Shown piece by piece: positions 32,646 to 40,764 of a DNA stretch of 64,000 nucleotides. A program made the position numbers and the translations under genes. The notes under the pieces were generated by a model. The model was not told the origin of the DNA. It made no database searches and saw only the letters and a list, made by a program, of their open reading frames with translations. The DNA comes from Acidisphaera sp. GTDB taxonomy: Bacteria; Pseudomonadota; Alphaproteobacteria; Acetobacterales; Acetobacteraceae. The DNA lies in assembly GCA_019240635.1 (NCBI GenBank), contig JAFAYA010000040.1, forward strand, positions 1 to 64,000. The letters run 5' to 3'. Each line of letters opens with the position of its first letter. Position 1 is the stretch's first letter.

Positions 32646-34187
32646 ATGACCACACGAGCTCCCCTGCTGCTCGCGATCGGGCTGGTCGCCGGCTGCATCG
32701 GCCTGGCGCCGCCGGCGCGCGCGCAAGCGAATCCGCCGGCTCGGCTCGACGCCATTCAGACCGTCGTGGTTCTGTACGCCGAGAATCGCAGCTTCGATAA
32801 CCTGTATGGCAACTTCCCGGGCGCCAACGGCCTCGCCAACGCCACCGACACCATCCAGATCGACCGCGACGGCACGCCGCTGAAGGAGCTGCCGCCGGTC
32901 TGGGGCGGGCTGACCGGCAAGGGCGCCTTCCCGCCGGTGACGCAGGCCTCGACCGAGCACCTCCCCAACGCGCCGTTCGCCGTCGATGACGCCGCCGAGT
33001 TCCACGTCCCGCTCGGCGTCGTCACGCACGATCTCTGGCATCGCTTCTACGAGAACCAGATGCAGATCGACCGCGGGCGCAACGACCGCTTCGTCGCCTA
33101 TGCCGATTCCGGCGGCCTCGTGATGGGCCACTACGACGGATCGGGCCTGCCGCTCTGGCCGATCGCGCGGCAGTACACGCTGGCCGACAACTTCTTCATG
33201 GGGGCGTTCGGCGGCTCCTTCCTCAACCACATCTACCTGGTCTGCGCCTGCGCGCCGGTCTATCCGAACGCCGATCACAGCCCCGCCCACCCGGCGATCA
33301 GCGCCGTCGAGAGCGACGGCGTGACCCTGAAGCTGGCCGCCGATTCGCCGCCTTCGGCGCTGGGCGGCGTGCCGAAATTCGTCGCCGACGGAACGCTCAC
33401 GCCGGATTTCTACGCCGTCAACACGATGCAGCCGCCCTACCAGCCGAGCGCGGTCAAGCCCGCACCGGGCGGTGACCCGGCCTACGCCGATCCGAACAAC
33501 GCCAACACGCTGCCGCCGCAGACGGCGCGGACGATCGGCGACGAACTCTCGGCGAAGGGCGTGAGCTGGGCCTGGTACGGCGGCGCCTGGCAGGCCGCAC
33601 TCGAGGGGCGCAACGCCGACCCGGTGCCGAACTTTCAGTACCACCACCAGCCCTTCAACTACTTCGCCGCCTACGCCCCGGGAACGCGTGCGCGCGCCGA
33701 GCACGTGCTGGACGGCGGCATGGACGGGAGCGCCTTCCTCACCGCGATCGACGCCGGCGCGCTGCCGCAGGTCGCCTTCTACAAGCCGCAGGGCAACTTC
33801 AACGAGCACGCCGGCTACGCCGACGTGATGGCCGGCGACCGGCACCTCGCCGATCTGGTCGCGCACCTGCAGAGGAGCCCGCAATGGGCGCACATGCTGG
33901 TGCTCATCACCTACGACGAGAACGGCGGCTGGTGGGACCACGCGGCGCCGCCGAAAGGCGACCGATGGGGCCCGGGCACGCGCATCCCCGCGCTCATCAT
34001 CTCGCCGTACGCGAAGCAGGGGTTCGTGGATCACACGCCATACGACACGGATTCCGTGCTGCGCTTCATCACCCACCGCTTCGCGCTGGCGGAGCTGCCT
34101 GGCCTCGCGGCGCGCGACGATGCCCTGGTCGCGGCGGGCGGGCAGAGGATGGGCGACCTGACGAACGCACTCGACCTGCCGCGCTGA
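32646..34187 (+). CDS. AcpA/phospholipase C-like phosphoesterase
   Basis: A 513-residue exported phosphoesterase of the phosphoesterase (PF04185) family. The signal peptide (LLLAIGLVAGCIGLAPPARAQA) is followed by VVVLYAENRSFDNLYGNFPGANG, the metal and nucleophile region with E-N-R-S-F-D. HDLWHRFYENQMQIDRGRNDRF, NFFMGAFGGSFLNHIYLVC and VLITYDENGGWWDHAAPP near residue 420 are also conserved. The profile is nearest to AcpA-type acid phosphatases. It would act in the periplasm or outside, scavenging phosphate. The ATG at 32646 begins the signal peptide. Convergent and directly adjacent to the next gene. Confidence 0.88.
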   Translation: MTTRAPLLLAIGLVAGCIGLAPPARAQANPPARLDAIQTVVVLYAENRSFDNLYGNFPGANGLANATDTIQIDRDGTPLKELPPVWGGLTGKGAFPPVTQASTEHLPNAPFAVDDAAEFHVPLGVVTHDLWHRFYENQMQIDRGRNDRFVAYADSGGLVMGHYDGSGLPLWPIARQYTLADNFFMGAFGGSFLNHIYLVCACAPVYPNADHSPAHPAISAVESDGVTLKLAADSPPSALGGVPKFVADGTLTPDFYAVNTMQPPYQPSAVKPAPGGDPAYADPNNANTLPPQTARTIGDELSAKGVSWAWYGGAWQAALEGRNADPVPNFQYHHQPFNYFAAYAPGTRARAEHVLDGGMDGSAFLTAIDAGALPQVAFYKPQGNFNEHAGYADVMAGDRHLADLVAHLQRSPQWAHMLVLITYDENGGWWDHAAPPKGDRWGPGTRIPALIISPYAKQGFVDHTPYDTDSVLRFITHRFALAELPGLAARDDALVAAGGQRMGDLTNALDLPR

Positions 34188-35246
34188 TCAGGGAGTCGCA
34201 AAGACCCGCGTGAGGAAGCGGCCGAAATCGCGGTTCGATTCCGCGCGCACCTTTGCGTCGCGGCCGATCGGATAGGGCTGCGAGGAGACGCAGAAGGCCA
34301 GCAGCACTTTCCTCATGAACGACCCGGTCATGGCGATCCCCGTTGTTGTGTCGTGGATCGTGCCGTCGGGTCCCACGGTAAAGTCGCAGGCCGACAGATT
34401 GCGGCCGATCAGCCGGCGCGCCATGCCGCCATCCCATTGGTGCACCGCGCCGGGATAGGCGATCATTTTCACGTCGCTGCCGCCGGCGCGGAGGTCCTGG
34501 GCGATCTGCTCGCAGCGCTGCGGGCGGATCAGTTCGTCTTGCTCTCCGTACAGCATCAGCAGCGGCGCGCCGGTGGTGCGGCTGTCGCGAAAGCGCGCGA
34601 TGCACGGGCCGTAGAAGGCGACGTGGCCGGCGAAGCGCAACCCCGCCATGCTTGTCCAGTTGCGGCTCGCCCGGTCGGCCATCTGCGCATAGAGCGCGTA
34701 CATCGTCGCCATGCCGCCATAGGAGAACCCGGCGAGCACGACGCGATGCGCATCGATCTCCGGCAGCCCCGCCAAATAGCGCAGCCCGGCATAGGCGTCG
34801 GCCACGAACATCGTCTCGGTGACGTTCAGCACCCGCTCGTTGAAGCCGGTGCCCATTTCTCGGCGCGCGCCAAAAGTGTCGATCACCAGCACGGCGACGC
34901 CCATCGCGGCGAGCTGCGGCCCGTAGGTGGCGCCGCGCTCCGCCACCAGGCCGGCGGCGCCGTGCAGCATCACCACCGCCGGCGTGCCGTGGTCGGGCCT
35001 GGTGCCCGCGGGTTCGTAGAGCGTGCCGATGGCGGTGGCCGGCGGCGCCTCCGCGGTGCCGAGTGCGGCCGGGTCGAACGGGCTGCTGGAGGGAAAGCTG
35101 ACCTCTTCGACATGCGGCGGCGGCAGGGTTTCGGGATCCGGCCAGGGATCGACGATATGCGCCCCCACCAGGGCCCGGCCGGCCAGCAGCAGGGGGAACA
35201 GCAGGGCAATCGCAGCGCGCATGGCTCGTTCGCAGGAGTGTTGCAT
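34188..35246 (-). CDS. Dienelactone hydrolase-like exported protein
   Basis: A 352-residue alpha/beta hydrolase with a signal peptide (MRAAIALLFPLLLAGRALVGA from the second ATG at 35222; the first ATG at 35246 adds eight residues). The core shows VVMLHGAAGLVAERG, LVIDTFGARREMGTG, the nucleophile in VLAGFSYGGMAT, the acid in LYGEQDELI and the His in PGAVHQWDGG. The nucleophile is Ser in G-F-S-Y-G-G, whereas true dienelactone hydrolases use Cys, so it is more likely an esterase/peptidase-like relative. Its stop immediately follows the phosphatase stop on the other strand. Confidence 0.82.
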   Translation of the reverse strand: MQHSCERAMRAAIALLFPLLLAGRALVGAHIVDPWPDPETLPPPHVEEVSFPSSSPFDPAALGTAEAPPATAIGTLYEPAGTRPDHGTPAVVMLHGAAGLVAERGATYGPQLAAMGVAVLVIDTFGARREMGTGFNERVLNVTETMFVADAYAGLRYLAGLPEIDAHRVVLAGFSYGGMATMYALYAQMADRASRNWTSMAGLRFAGHVAFYGPCIARFRDSRTTGAPLLMLYGEQDELIRPQRCEQIAQDLRAGGSDVKMIAYPGAVHQWDGGMARRLIGRNLSACDFTVGPDGTIHDTTTGIAMTGSFMRKVLLAFCVSSQPYPIGRDAKVRAESNRDFGRFLTRVFATP

Positions 35247-35343
35247 CGGCTCCGCCGGACTCCGGTAGCACCGGGAGAAGAATGGGAGAGGGTGTCTGCA
35301 CCGAGGCCTGTGCTGGGTCCACCTTGATCGGCGTGGCTCCGGT

Positions 35344-35357
35344 TGTTACATGTAACA
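35344..35357. promoter_or_regulatory. 14-bp perfect palindrome, likely toxin-antitoxin operator
   Basis: TGTTACATGTAACA is a perfect palindrome ending two bases before the GTG at 35360, the likely antitoxin start. A TTGATC at 35324-35329 lies 17 bases upstream of TACATG (35347-35352), so the palindrome would overlap the -10 element. This is the classic position for an autoregulatory antitoxin site. The sequence is certain; the regulatory role is inferred. Confidence 0.6.
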
Positions 35358-35359
35358 TT

Positions 35360-35593
35360 GTGGCGAACACACGGGGAAGTGCCGAACGCGTGCGGCGCCG
35401 GCGGGAAAAGCTGCGGGCCGCCGGGCTGCGGCCCGTACAGCTCTGGGTGACCGATATGCGAGCGCCGGGTTTTGCCGAGGAGTGCCGTCGGCAGTCGCGG
35501 CTGGTCACTGAGAGCGAGACCAAGGCGAGCCGGGCTGAAGACGAGGAGTGGGAAGCCGTGTCCGTCGAGGCGACGCCGCATGACCCGGGGTGA
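35360..35593 (+). CDS. MazE-like (DUF3018) antitoxin
   Basis: A 77-residue protein from the GTG at 35360: VANTRGSAERVRRRREKLRA then AGLRPVQLWVTDMRAPGFAE, the DUF3018 antitoxin pattern (R-x-x-R-E-x-L-R-x-x-G-L-R-P-V-Q). The acidic C-terminal tail (residues about 55-77) is the expected toxin-neutralising region. An ATG at 35282 with a GGGAGA ribosome site is in frame and would add 26 residues, but family members start where the GTG lies, and the operator-like palindrome sits between the two. The gene overlaps mazF by 14 bases. Confidence 0.8.
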   Translation: MANTRGSAERVRRRREKLRAAGLRPVQLWVTDMRAPGFAEECRRQSRLVTESETKASRAEDEEWEAVSVEATPHDPG

Positions 35594-35900
35594 CCTGATC
35601 GTGGTTTCGCTGCCGGGCGATTACGGCAAGCTGCGACCGGCGCTGGTAGTGCAGTCGGATCGCTTTGCCGAGCATCCGTCGGTCACGCTGCTGCCGATCA
35701 CCACGGCCCGGGTCCCTGCCCCGCTTTTGCGCATCGACATCGGCCCGGGAAACGGACTGGCGCGGCCCTCGCAAATCCAGATCGACAAGGCGCAGACGGC
35801 GCGGCGCGAGCGAATCGGCAGGGTGATTGGCCGGGCGAACGACGCCACTCTGACCGCCGTCAACCCCGCGCTCGCGGTGTTTCTCGGTCTGGCGGGCTGA
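35580..35900 (+). CDS. mazF: MazF/PemK-type toxin (mRNA interferase)
   Basis: A 106-residue PemK/MazF-fold protein: MTRGDLIVVSLPGDYGKLRPALVVQSD (G-D-I/L and K-x-R-P-A-L-V-V are the family signature), then SVTLLPITTA, and SQIQIDKAQTARRERIGRVIG, which holds the conserved D-K and R-x-x-I-G-x-I/V. It would cleave RNA and be held inactive by the upstream antitoxin. The 14-base overlap indicates coupled translation. Confidence 0.9.
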   Translation: MTRGDLIVVSLPGDYGKLRPALVVQSDRFAEHPSVTLLPITTARVPAPLLRIDIGPGNGLARPSQIQIDKAQTARRERIGRVIGRANDATLTAVNPALAVFLGLAG

Positions 35901-35981
35901 CCGCTCCGGCGGCCCGGCGCTCCGGGGTTCGTGTTTTCCCGCGCCGTTGCACTGTCGCCGTCGCGCTGCAAAAGAAGGTCC

Positions 35982-37766
35982 ATGATCCCCGGCGCCATCC
36001 CGCACGAAGCCGTCGCCTTCGCCATCATCGGCCTGATGCTGCTCGGCTTCATGTGGGGGCGGGTGCGCTATGACGTGATCGCCGGGATCGCGCTGCTCGC
36101 CGGCGTGCTCACCGGCGTGGTGCCGGGCGATCGCGCGTTTTCCGGCTTCAGCAACCCGGTGATCATCATCATCGCCTCCGTGCTGGTGATCAGCCGCGCC
36201 ATCGCCCTCTCCGGCATCGTCGAGAGCACGCTGAACCGGCTGATCCCCCGGCTGCCGCACGCCGGCCAGCAGATCGGCGTGCTGACCGCCTGCGTCACCG
36301 CACTCTCCGCCTTCATGAAGAATGTCGGGGCGCTCGGCATCTTTCTGCCGATCGCGGTGCGCGCCGCGCAGCGCAGCGAGCGTTCGCCGTCGTACTATCT
36401 GATGCCCCTGGCGTTCGGATCGCTGATCGGCGGCACCATCACCGAAATCGGCACCTCGCCCAACCTGCTGATCTCCGCGGTGCGCCAGCAGGTGCTCGGC
36501 CATCCCTACGCGCTGTTCGATTTCGCGCCGGTCGGCCTGCCGCTCTCCATCCTCGCCGTCGTGTTCCTGTCCTTCGGCTACCGGCTGTTGCCGGGCGGGC
36601 GGCGTGGCAGCGCCGGCGCCGCGTTCAAGATAGAGAACTACCTGACCGAGGTGCTGCTGCCCGACGACTCGCCGCTGGTGGACAAGACCGTGCGCGACCT
36701 GGAGGCGCTGGCGCAGCAGGAGGTCGCGGTGGTCGGCATCGTGCGCGACGGCGGGCGGCGCTACATCCCGAGCGGGCACTGGACGATCTTTCGCGGCGAC
36801 GTGCTGGTGTTGCGCGCCGATCCGGCGGTGCTGGGGGAGCTGGTCGAGCGCGCCAAGCTCGAACTGGTCGGCGCCACCGAACTGGCCAGGCCGGAGCAGG
36901 GCGACGAGCCGCCGCGCACCGTCGAGGCGATCGTGACCCCGGACTCCGCGCTGGTCGGCACCTCCGCCCGCCGCATGCATCTGCGCCAGCGCTACGAGGT
37001 GAACCTGCTGGCGGTGCGCCGCGCCGGACGGCAGATCGCCACACGGCTGAACCAGACGGTGTTCCAGCCCGGCGATGTCGTGGTGCTGCAGGGCTGGGAG
37101 CGCGCCGTGCCAGAAATGCTGTCGAGCCTCGGCCTGCTGCCGCTGGCGGATCGCGATCTGGCGCTCGGCCGCCGGCGCCGCCGCCTGCTGCCGCTGGCGA
37201 TCCTGGTGGGTGCGATGGCGCTGGTGGCGGCCGGCCTGGTGCGGGTGGAGGTCGGCTTCTTCGGGGCCGCCGTGCTGATGGTGCTGCTGCGCCTGCTGAG
37301 CGCGCGCGAGGCCTACGACTCCATCGACTGGCCGGTCATCGTGATGCTGTCCTGCCTGCTGCCGGTCGGCGAGGCGCTGAAGCTTACCGGCGGCACCGAC
37401 CTGATCGCGCACGGGCTGACGGCGGTGGGTGCGGCGATGCCGCCGCTGCTCGCGGTCGGCGCGGTGCTGGTGGCGGCGCTGCTGCTGACGCCGCTGATGC
37501 ACCACGCCGCGGCAGTGGTGGTGCTGGGGCCGGTCGCCGCCGACGTGGCGCGCAATCTCGGCTTCGCGATGGACCCGTTCCTGATGGCGGTGGCGCTCGG
37601 CGCCTCCTGCGACTTCCTCACGCCGATCGGCCACCAGAACAACATTCTCGTGATGGGCCCGGGCGGCTACCGGTTCGGCGACTACTGGCGGCTCGGGCTG
37701 CCGCTGTCCTGCCTGGTCGTGCTGGTCGGCACACCGCTGATCGTCCTGGTCTGGCCGCTGCACTGA
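35982..37766 (+). CDS. SLC13/DASS-family transporter with two TrkA-C (RCK_C) domains
   Basis: A 594-residue membrane protein. It has about five N-terminal TM helices including SAFMKNVGALGIFLPIA and ITEIGTSPNLLIS (the S-N-T/P motif of DASS carriers). Two cytosolic RCK_C/TrkA-C domains follow at about residues 215-290 (YLTEVLLPDDSPLV, IPSGHWTIFRGDVLVLRAD) and 305-380 (VEAIVTPDSALVGTSARRM, RLNQTVFQPGDVVVLQG). A second TM half ends with DFLTPIGHQNNILVMGPGGYRFGDYWRLG. This layout is that of SLC13-like permeases for sulfate or di/tricarboxylates; substrate unclear. AAGGTCC precedes the ATG at 35982. Confidence 0.88.
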   Translation: MIPGAIPHEAVAFAIIGLMLLGFMWGRVRYDVIAGIALLAGVLTGVVPGDRAFSGFSNPVIIIIASVLVISRAIALSGIVESTLNRLIPRLPHAGQQIGVLTACVTALSAFMKNVGALGIFLPIAVRAAQRSERSPSYYLMPLAFGSLIGGTITEIGTSPNLLISAVRQQVLGHPYALFDFAPVGLPLSILAVVFLSFGYRLLPGGRRGSAGAAFKIENYLTEVLLPDDSPLVDKTVRDLEALAQQEVAVVGIVRDGGRRYIPSGHWTIFRGDVLVLRADPAVLGELVERAKLELVGATELARPEQGDEPPRTVEAIVTPDSALVGTSARRMHLRQRYEVNLLAVRRAGRQIATRLNQTVFQPGDVVVLQGWERAVPEMLSSLGLLPLADRDLALGRRRRRLLPLAILVGAMALVAAGLVRVEVGFFGAAVLMVLLRLLSAREAYDSIDWPVIVMLSCLLPVGEALKLTGGTDLIAHGLTAVGAAMPPLLAVGAVLVAALLLTPLMHHAAAVVVLGPVAADVARNLGFAMDPFLMAVALGASCDFLTPIGHQNNILVMGPGGYRFGDYWRLGLPLSCLVVLVGTPLIVLVWPLH

Positions 37767-37904
37767 CCCACGGGGCCGCCGCACTGAGCGGCCCGGGCTG
37801 GCCGCAGTGTGACCCAGGCCACGCGGAGACGGCCCCGTGCTGACGCAGAGTGCGCGCGGCCGGTTGCGGCCGGCCGCTTCTTCCTGGACGTTTCCTCCTC
37901 GCCT

Positions 37905-37936
37905 GGGCCCGGGACGACCCTCCCGGGCCCTTTTTT
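37905..37936 (+). terminator. Intrinsic terminator
   Basis: A perfect 10-bp G/C stem (GGGCCCGGGA 37905-37914, TCCCGGGCCC 37921-37930) with a six-base loop is followed directly by TTTTTT (37931-37936). It is the only textbook rho-independent terminator in the window. It lies 139 bases after the transporter stop, and a second smaller hairpin (37773-37779 with 37788-37794) lies right after that stop. Confidence 0.9.
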
Positions 37937-38023
37937 CGCCGGCTTTGCCGGCGCGCCTGCCTGTGGCAGTACGGTGCCGCGTGCCCCGGCACCCAAAGGG
38001 GGGCACGGCAAGGTGGGTGAACG

Positions 38024-38875
38024 ATGAAGCATTGGCGCATCGACGAGGTGGCCTGGGACCGGTTCGACCCCGCGAAGGTCGACCCGGAGACGGTGCCGCT
38101 GGTCAAGGCGGCGGCCATGGTCGAGCGCAACGGCACCGACTATGCGGTCTATCTCAACAACATCTTCCACGACGACCCCGCCTTCAGCCAGGCCGCCGAT
38201 TACTGGGCGACCGAGGAGGTGCAGCACGGGGATGCGCTCGGCAAATGGGCGATGCTGGCCGATCCCGGTTGGGACTATGCGGCGGCGTTCACCCGCTACA
38301 AGGCCGGCTACAAGCTGCCGCTCGACGCCACCGCCTCGATCCGCGGCTCACGCACCGGCGAGCTGATCGCCCGCTGCATGGTGGAGACCGGCACGTCCAG
38401 CTACTACACCGCACTCGGCGAGGCGACGGCGGAGCCGGTGCTGCAGCAGGTATGCAAGCTGATCGCGGCCGACGAGTACCGGCATTTCAAGCTGTTCTAC
38501 GACCACATGCGCCGCTATCTGGCGCGCGAGCGCATCGGCGTGCTGCGGCGGCTGCGCATTGCGCTCGGCCGGATCACCGAGAGCGAGGACGACGAGCTGG
38601 CCTATGCGTTCCACTGCGGCAACGAGCCGGAGGGGGTCGCGTACGATCACGCGCGCTGCATCGCCGCGTATATGGCGCGGGCGATGGGCTGCTACAAATT
38701 CCGGCACGTCGAGCGCGGCATGGGGATGATTCTAAAAGCGGTGGGATTGCCGCCGCGCGGGCGGCTGTCGGATGCGTCGGCGCGTTTTGCGTGGCGGATG
38801 ATGCAGCGCCGGCGTCGGCGGTTCGCGGGGGAGGCGGTGCCGGCTGGCGCACCGGAGCTCGCGAGGGCGGCCTGA
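38024..38875 (+). CDS. Ferritin-like di-iron protein
   Basis: A 283-residue helical-bundle protein with the metal ligands of the ferritin-like/acyl-ACP-desaturase superfamily. Glu34 (AMVERNG), EEVQH at 64-68, Glu121 (MVETGTSS) and DEYRH at 150-154 together form an E, E-x-x-H, E, E-x-x-H di-iron site. No membrane segment. It could be an oxygenase, desaturase-like or peroxide-handling enzyme; the substrate is not evident. Preceded by an intrinsic terminator, so monocistronic. The Arg-rich C-terminus (WRMMQRRRRRF) is unusual. Confidence 0.85.
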   Translation: MKHWRIDEVAWDRFDPAKVDPETVPLVKAAAMVERNGTDYAVYLNNIFHDDPAFSQAADYWATEEVQHGDALGKWAMLADPGWDYAAAFTRYKAGYKLPLDATASIRGSRTGELIARCMVETGTSSYYTALGEATAEPVLQQVCKLIAADEYRHFKLFYDHMRRYLARERIGVLRRLRIALGRITESEDDELAYAFHCGNEPEGVAYDHARCIAAYMARAMGCYKFRHVERGMGMILKAVGLPPRGRLSDASARFAWRMMQRRRRRFAGEAVPAGAPELARAA

Positions 38876-38960
38876 CATACGTCGGCGCGGGGGCTCTTTG
38901 TCCGGACGCATTGACGAGTGTCAGCTTGCGGCGCGGGTCTAATATGGTCGCTCAGCGCGG

Positions 38961-40554
38961 ATGATGCGAGAAGCGACGGTGCTCAGGCGAATCCGGAAGT
39001 GTTTCCTCTCAAGCTCAGTGTTGAGCGCTATGCTGGCGGCTGCTCACGTCGGGCCTGCGCGCGCACAAACCGCGGATCAATCACCCTGGCCGACGAAAGA
39101 ATGGCTGACATCCACGCCGGAAGAGCAAGGCATGGATTCGGCGGCTCTGGCCAGGCTCGTCGCCTATGGGACAGGCCACGACTTCGACAGCCTCCTCGTC
39201 GTGCGCCATGGGCGGATCGTCACCGAGGCGTATTACGCGCCCTACACGGGGGACCTGCAGCACGAAATCTTCTCTTCGACGAAAACGGTCATCGGCACGC
39301 TTGTTGGGATGGTCTGGAAAGACGGATCGCTCGATCGCCTCGACCATCCCGTGCTGGATTTTTTCGCCGACCGCCACGTCGCGAATGTCGATGACCGAAA
39401 GAAAGCGATCACGGTCCAGAACCTGTTGGACATGACGTCCGGGCTCGATTGGAAGCAGGGTTTGACGGCGAAGAGGAGATAACGCTGAACGAAATGTACC
39501 GTAGCTCGAATTGGACGCAATTCATTCTCGATCGTCCGATGGCCCATGCGCCGGGAGACATTTCAACTACAGCAACGGAGAACCGGATCTCGTTTCCGCG
39601 ATCATCACCAAGCTGACCGGCAAGCTTGCCGAAGACTATGCGCGGGAAAAGCTGTTTGAGCCGTTGGGCATCACCGATTGGCACTGGGAGCGCGAACCCG
39701 AAGGTCTCTCAATCGGCGACGGGATGTTGACCCTGCTGCCGCGCGACATGGCGAAGATCGGCTATTTGTATTTGCGCCATGGACAATGGGAGGGAAAGCA
39801 ACTCCTTCCGCCCGGCTGGGCGGACGTCTTGAGTCACTCGCTCGTGACTATGCACGCGTCATATGACCCCAATCAGAGCTACTCGAACTTTATGTGGGTA
39901 TTCCCTGACAAGCACGTTTTCATGGCGACTGGCCTGCATGGCCAGTTGATCTCGGTGTTTCCCGACCTTGACGTGGTGGCGGTGACCACTGCCCGGGAGT
40001 ATGTCCGCTTCAGCACCCTGATCGGCCGCGTTACCGCGGCGGTCAAATCCGCCTCGGCGCTCCCGCCCGACCCGAACGCGGCCGAACTGCTGGCGAATGC
40101 GATCAAGGATGCCGCGATCGAAAGGCCAACTGCCGTCGGTCCGACCCCCGAGCTTGCTTCCGCCATCTCGGGCAGGACCTACAAGTTTCCGGACAACGAT
40201 CTCGGGTTGAAGTCACTGACCTTGTTTTTGACCGGCCCCAATCCGCACCTTGAATACGAGTTGTCTTTGAAAAATCCGCCCCATTCCTCGGCCATCTATG
40301 ACGCACCGATCGGACTCGATGGGCTCTTTCGCAAAGGCTCGCCAACGCTCGTTGGTATCAACCCCGGCCACATTCCGGCCCTCAAAGGAACGTGGCTGAA
40401 CGGGCAGACATTCGAAATCGACTCGGAAGGTCTGGGACAGGGCCGAAAGACCAGATATCGGTTCTCATTTGACGGCGCGAAGCTCCATTTTCACCTCACG
40501 GCAGAGCAAGCCCAGGACATGTCGCTCGATGGCGAACAGGGCGATTTACGGTGA
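38961..40554 (+). pseudogene. Beta-lactamase-fold serine hydrolase broken by two frameshifts
   Basis: The first part (38961-39482, 173 codons) has a signal peptide (VLSAMLAAAHVGPARA) and the S-x-x-K nucleophile in EIFSSTKTVIGTLVG, ending prematurely after LLDMTSGLDWKQG. The continuation appears in a second frame around 39467-39560 (FDGEEEITLNEMYRSSNW, FILDRPMAHAPG). The rest is in a third frame from about 39554 (HFNYSNGEPDLVSAIITKL, with the Y-x-N motif) to 40554. Each shift is equivalent to one lost base, at GGGTTT near 39466 and GGGAGAC near 39556. Combined length is about 530 codons, normal for class C-type esterases/6-aminohexanoate hydrolase relatives. G+C is lower than in the flanks. 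Either a pseudogene or two sequencing indels. Confidence 0.8.
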
Positions 40555-40764
40555 AGAACCTGGCGCTTGAGTGACGCCGGACGATGGCCCAGGTGCGAAA
40601 CACGGCGCCGAGCGTTTCGCAGCGAACCCCTTCATCTCGGCCATTTTTGAAGCGGACAGTGCATTCGCGGGTCGCCGCTGCTCGCCTTCGCTGTCCCGGA
40701 ATCGTCTTGCGACGATGATTCGGCGCGGCAAATCGGAGCAGTTGCGAACCTCGGCGTCGGGCTC

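Noticed and set aside
34188-35246. True dienelactone hydrolase assignment
   Set aside because: The nucleophile is Ser (G-F-S-Y-G-G) rather than the Cys of dienelactone hydrolases and the protein has a signal peptide, so only family-level similarity is claimed.
35505-38006. Minus-strand open frame of over 800 codons across the toxin and transporter genes
   Set aside because: Antisense to mazF and the SLC13-like gene, crosses gene boundaries and the intrinsic-terminator neighbourhood, and has low-complexity His/Gln/Arg composition.
37809-38027. 72-codon plus-strand frame across the intrinsic terminator
   Set aside because: It runs through a perfect terminator hairpin and T-run and overlaps the next gene start; no ribosome site or homology.
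40555-40764. Short frames on both strands in the gap before the L,D-transpeptidase
   Set aside because: No ribosome sites, domains or conserved motifs; probably decayed sequence.
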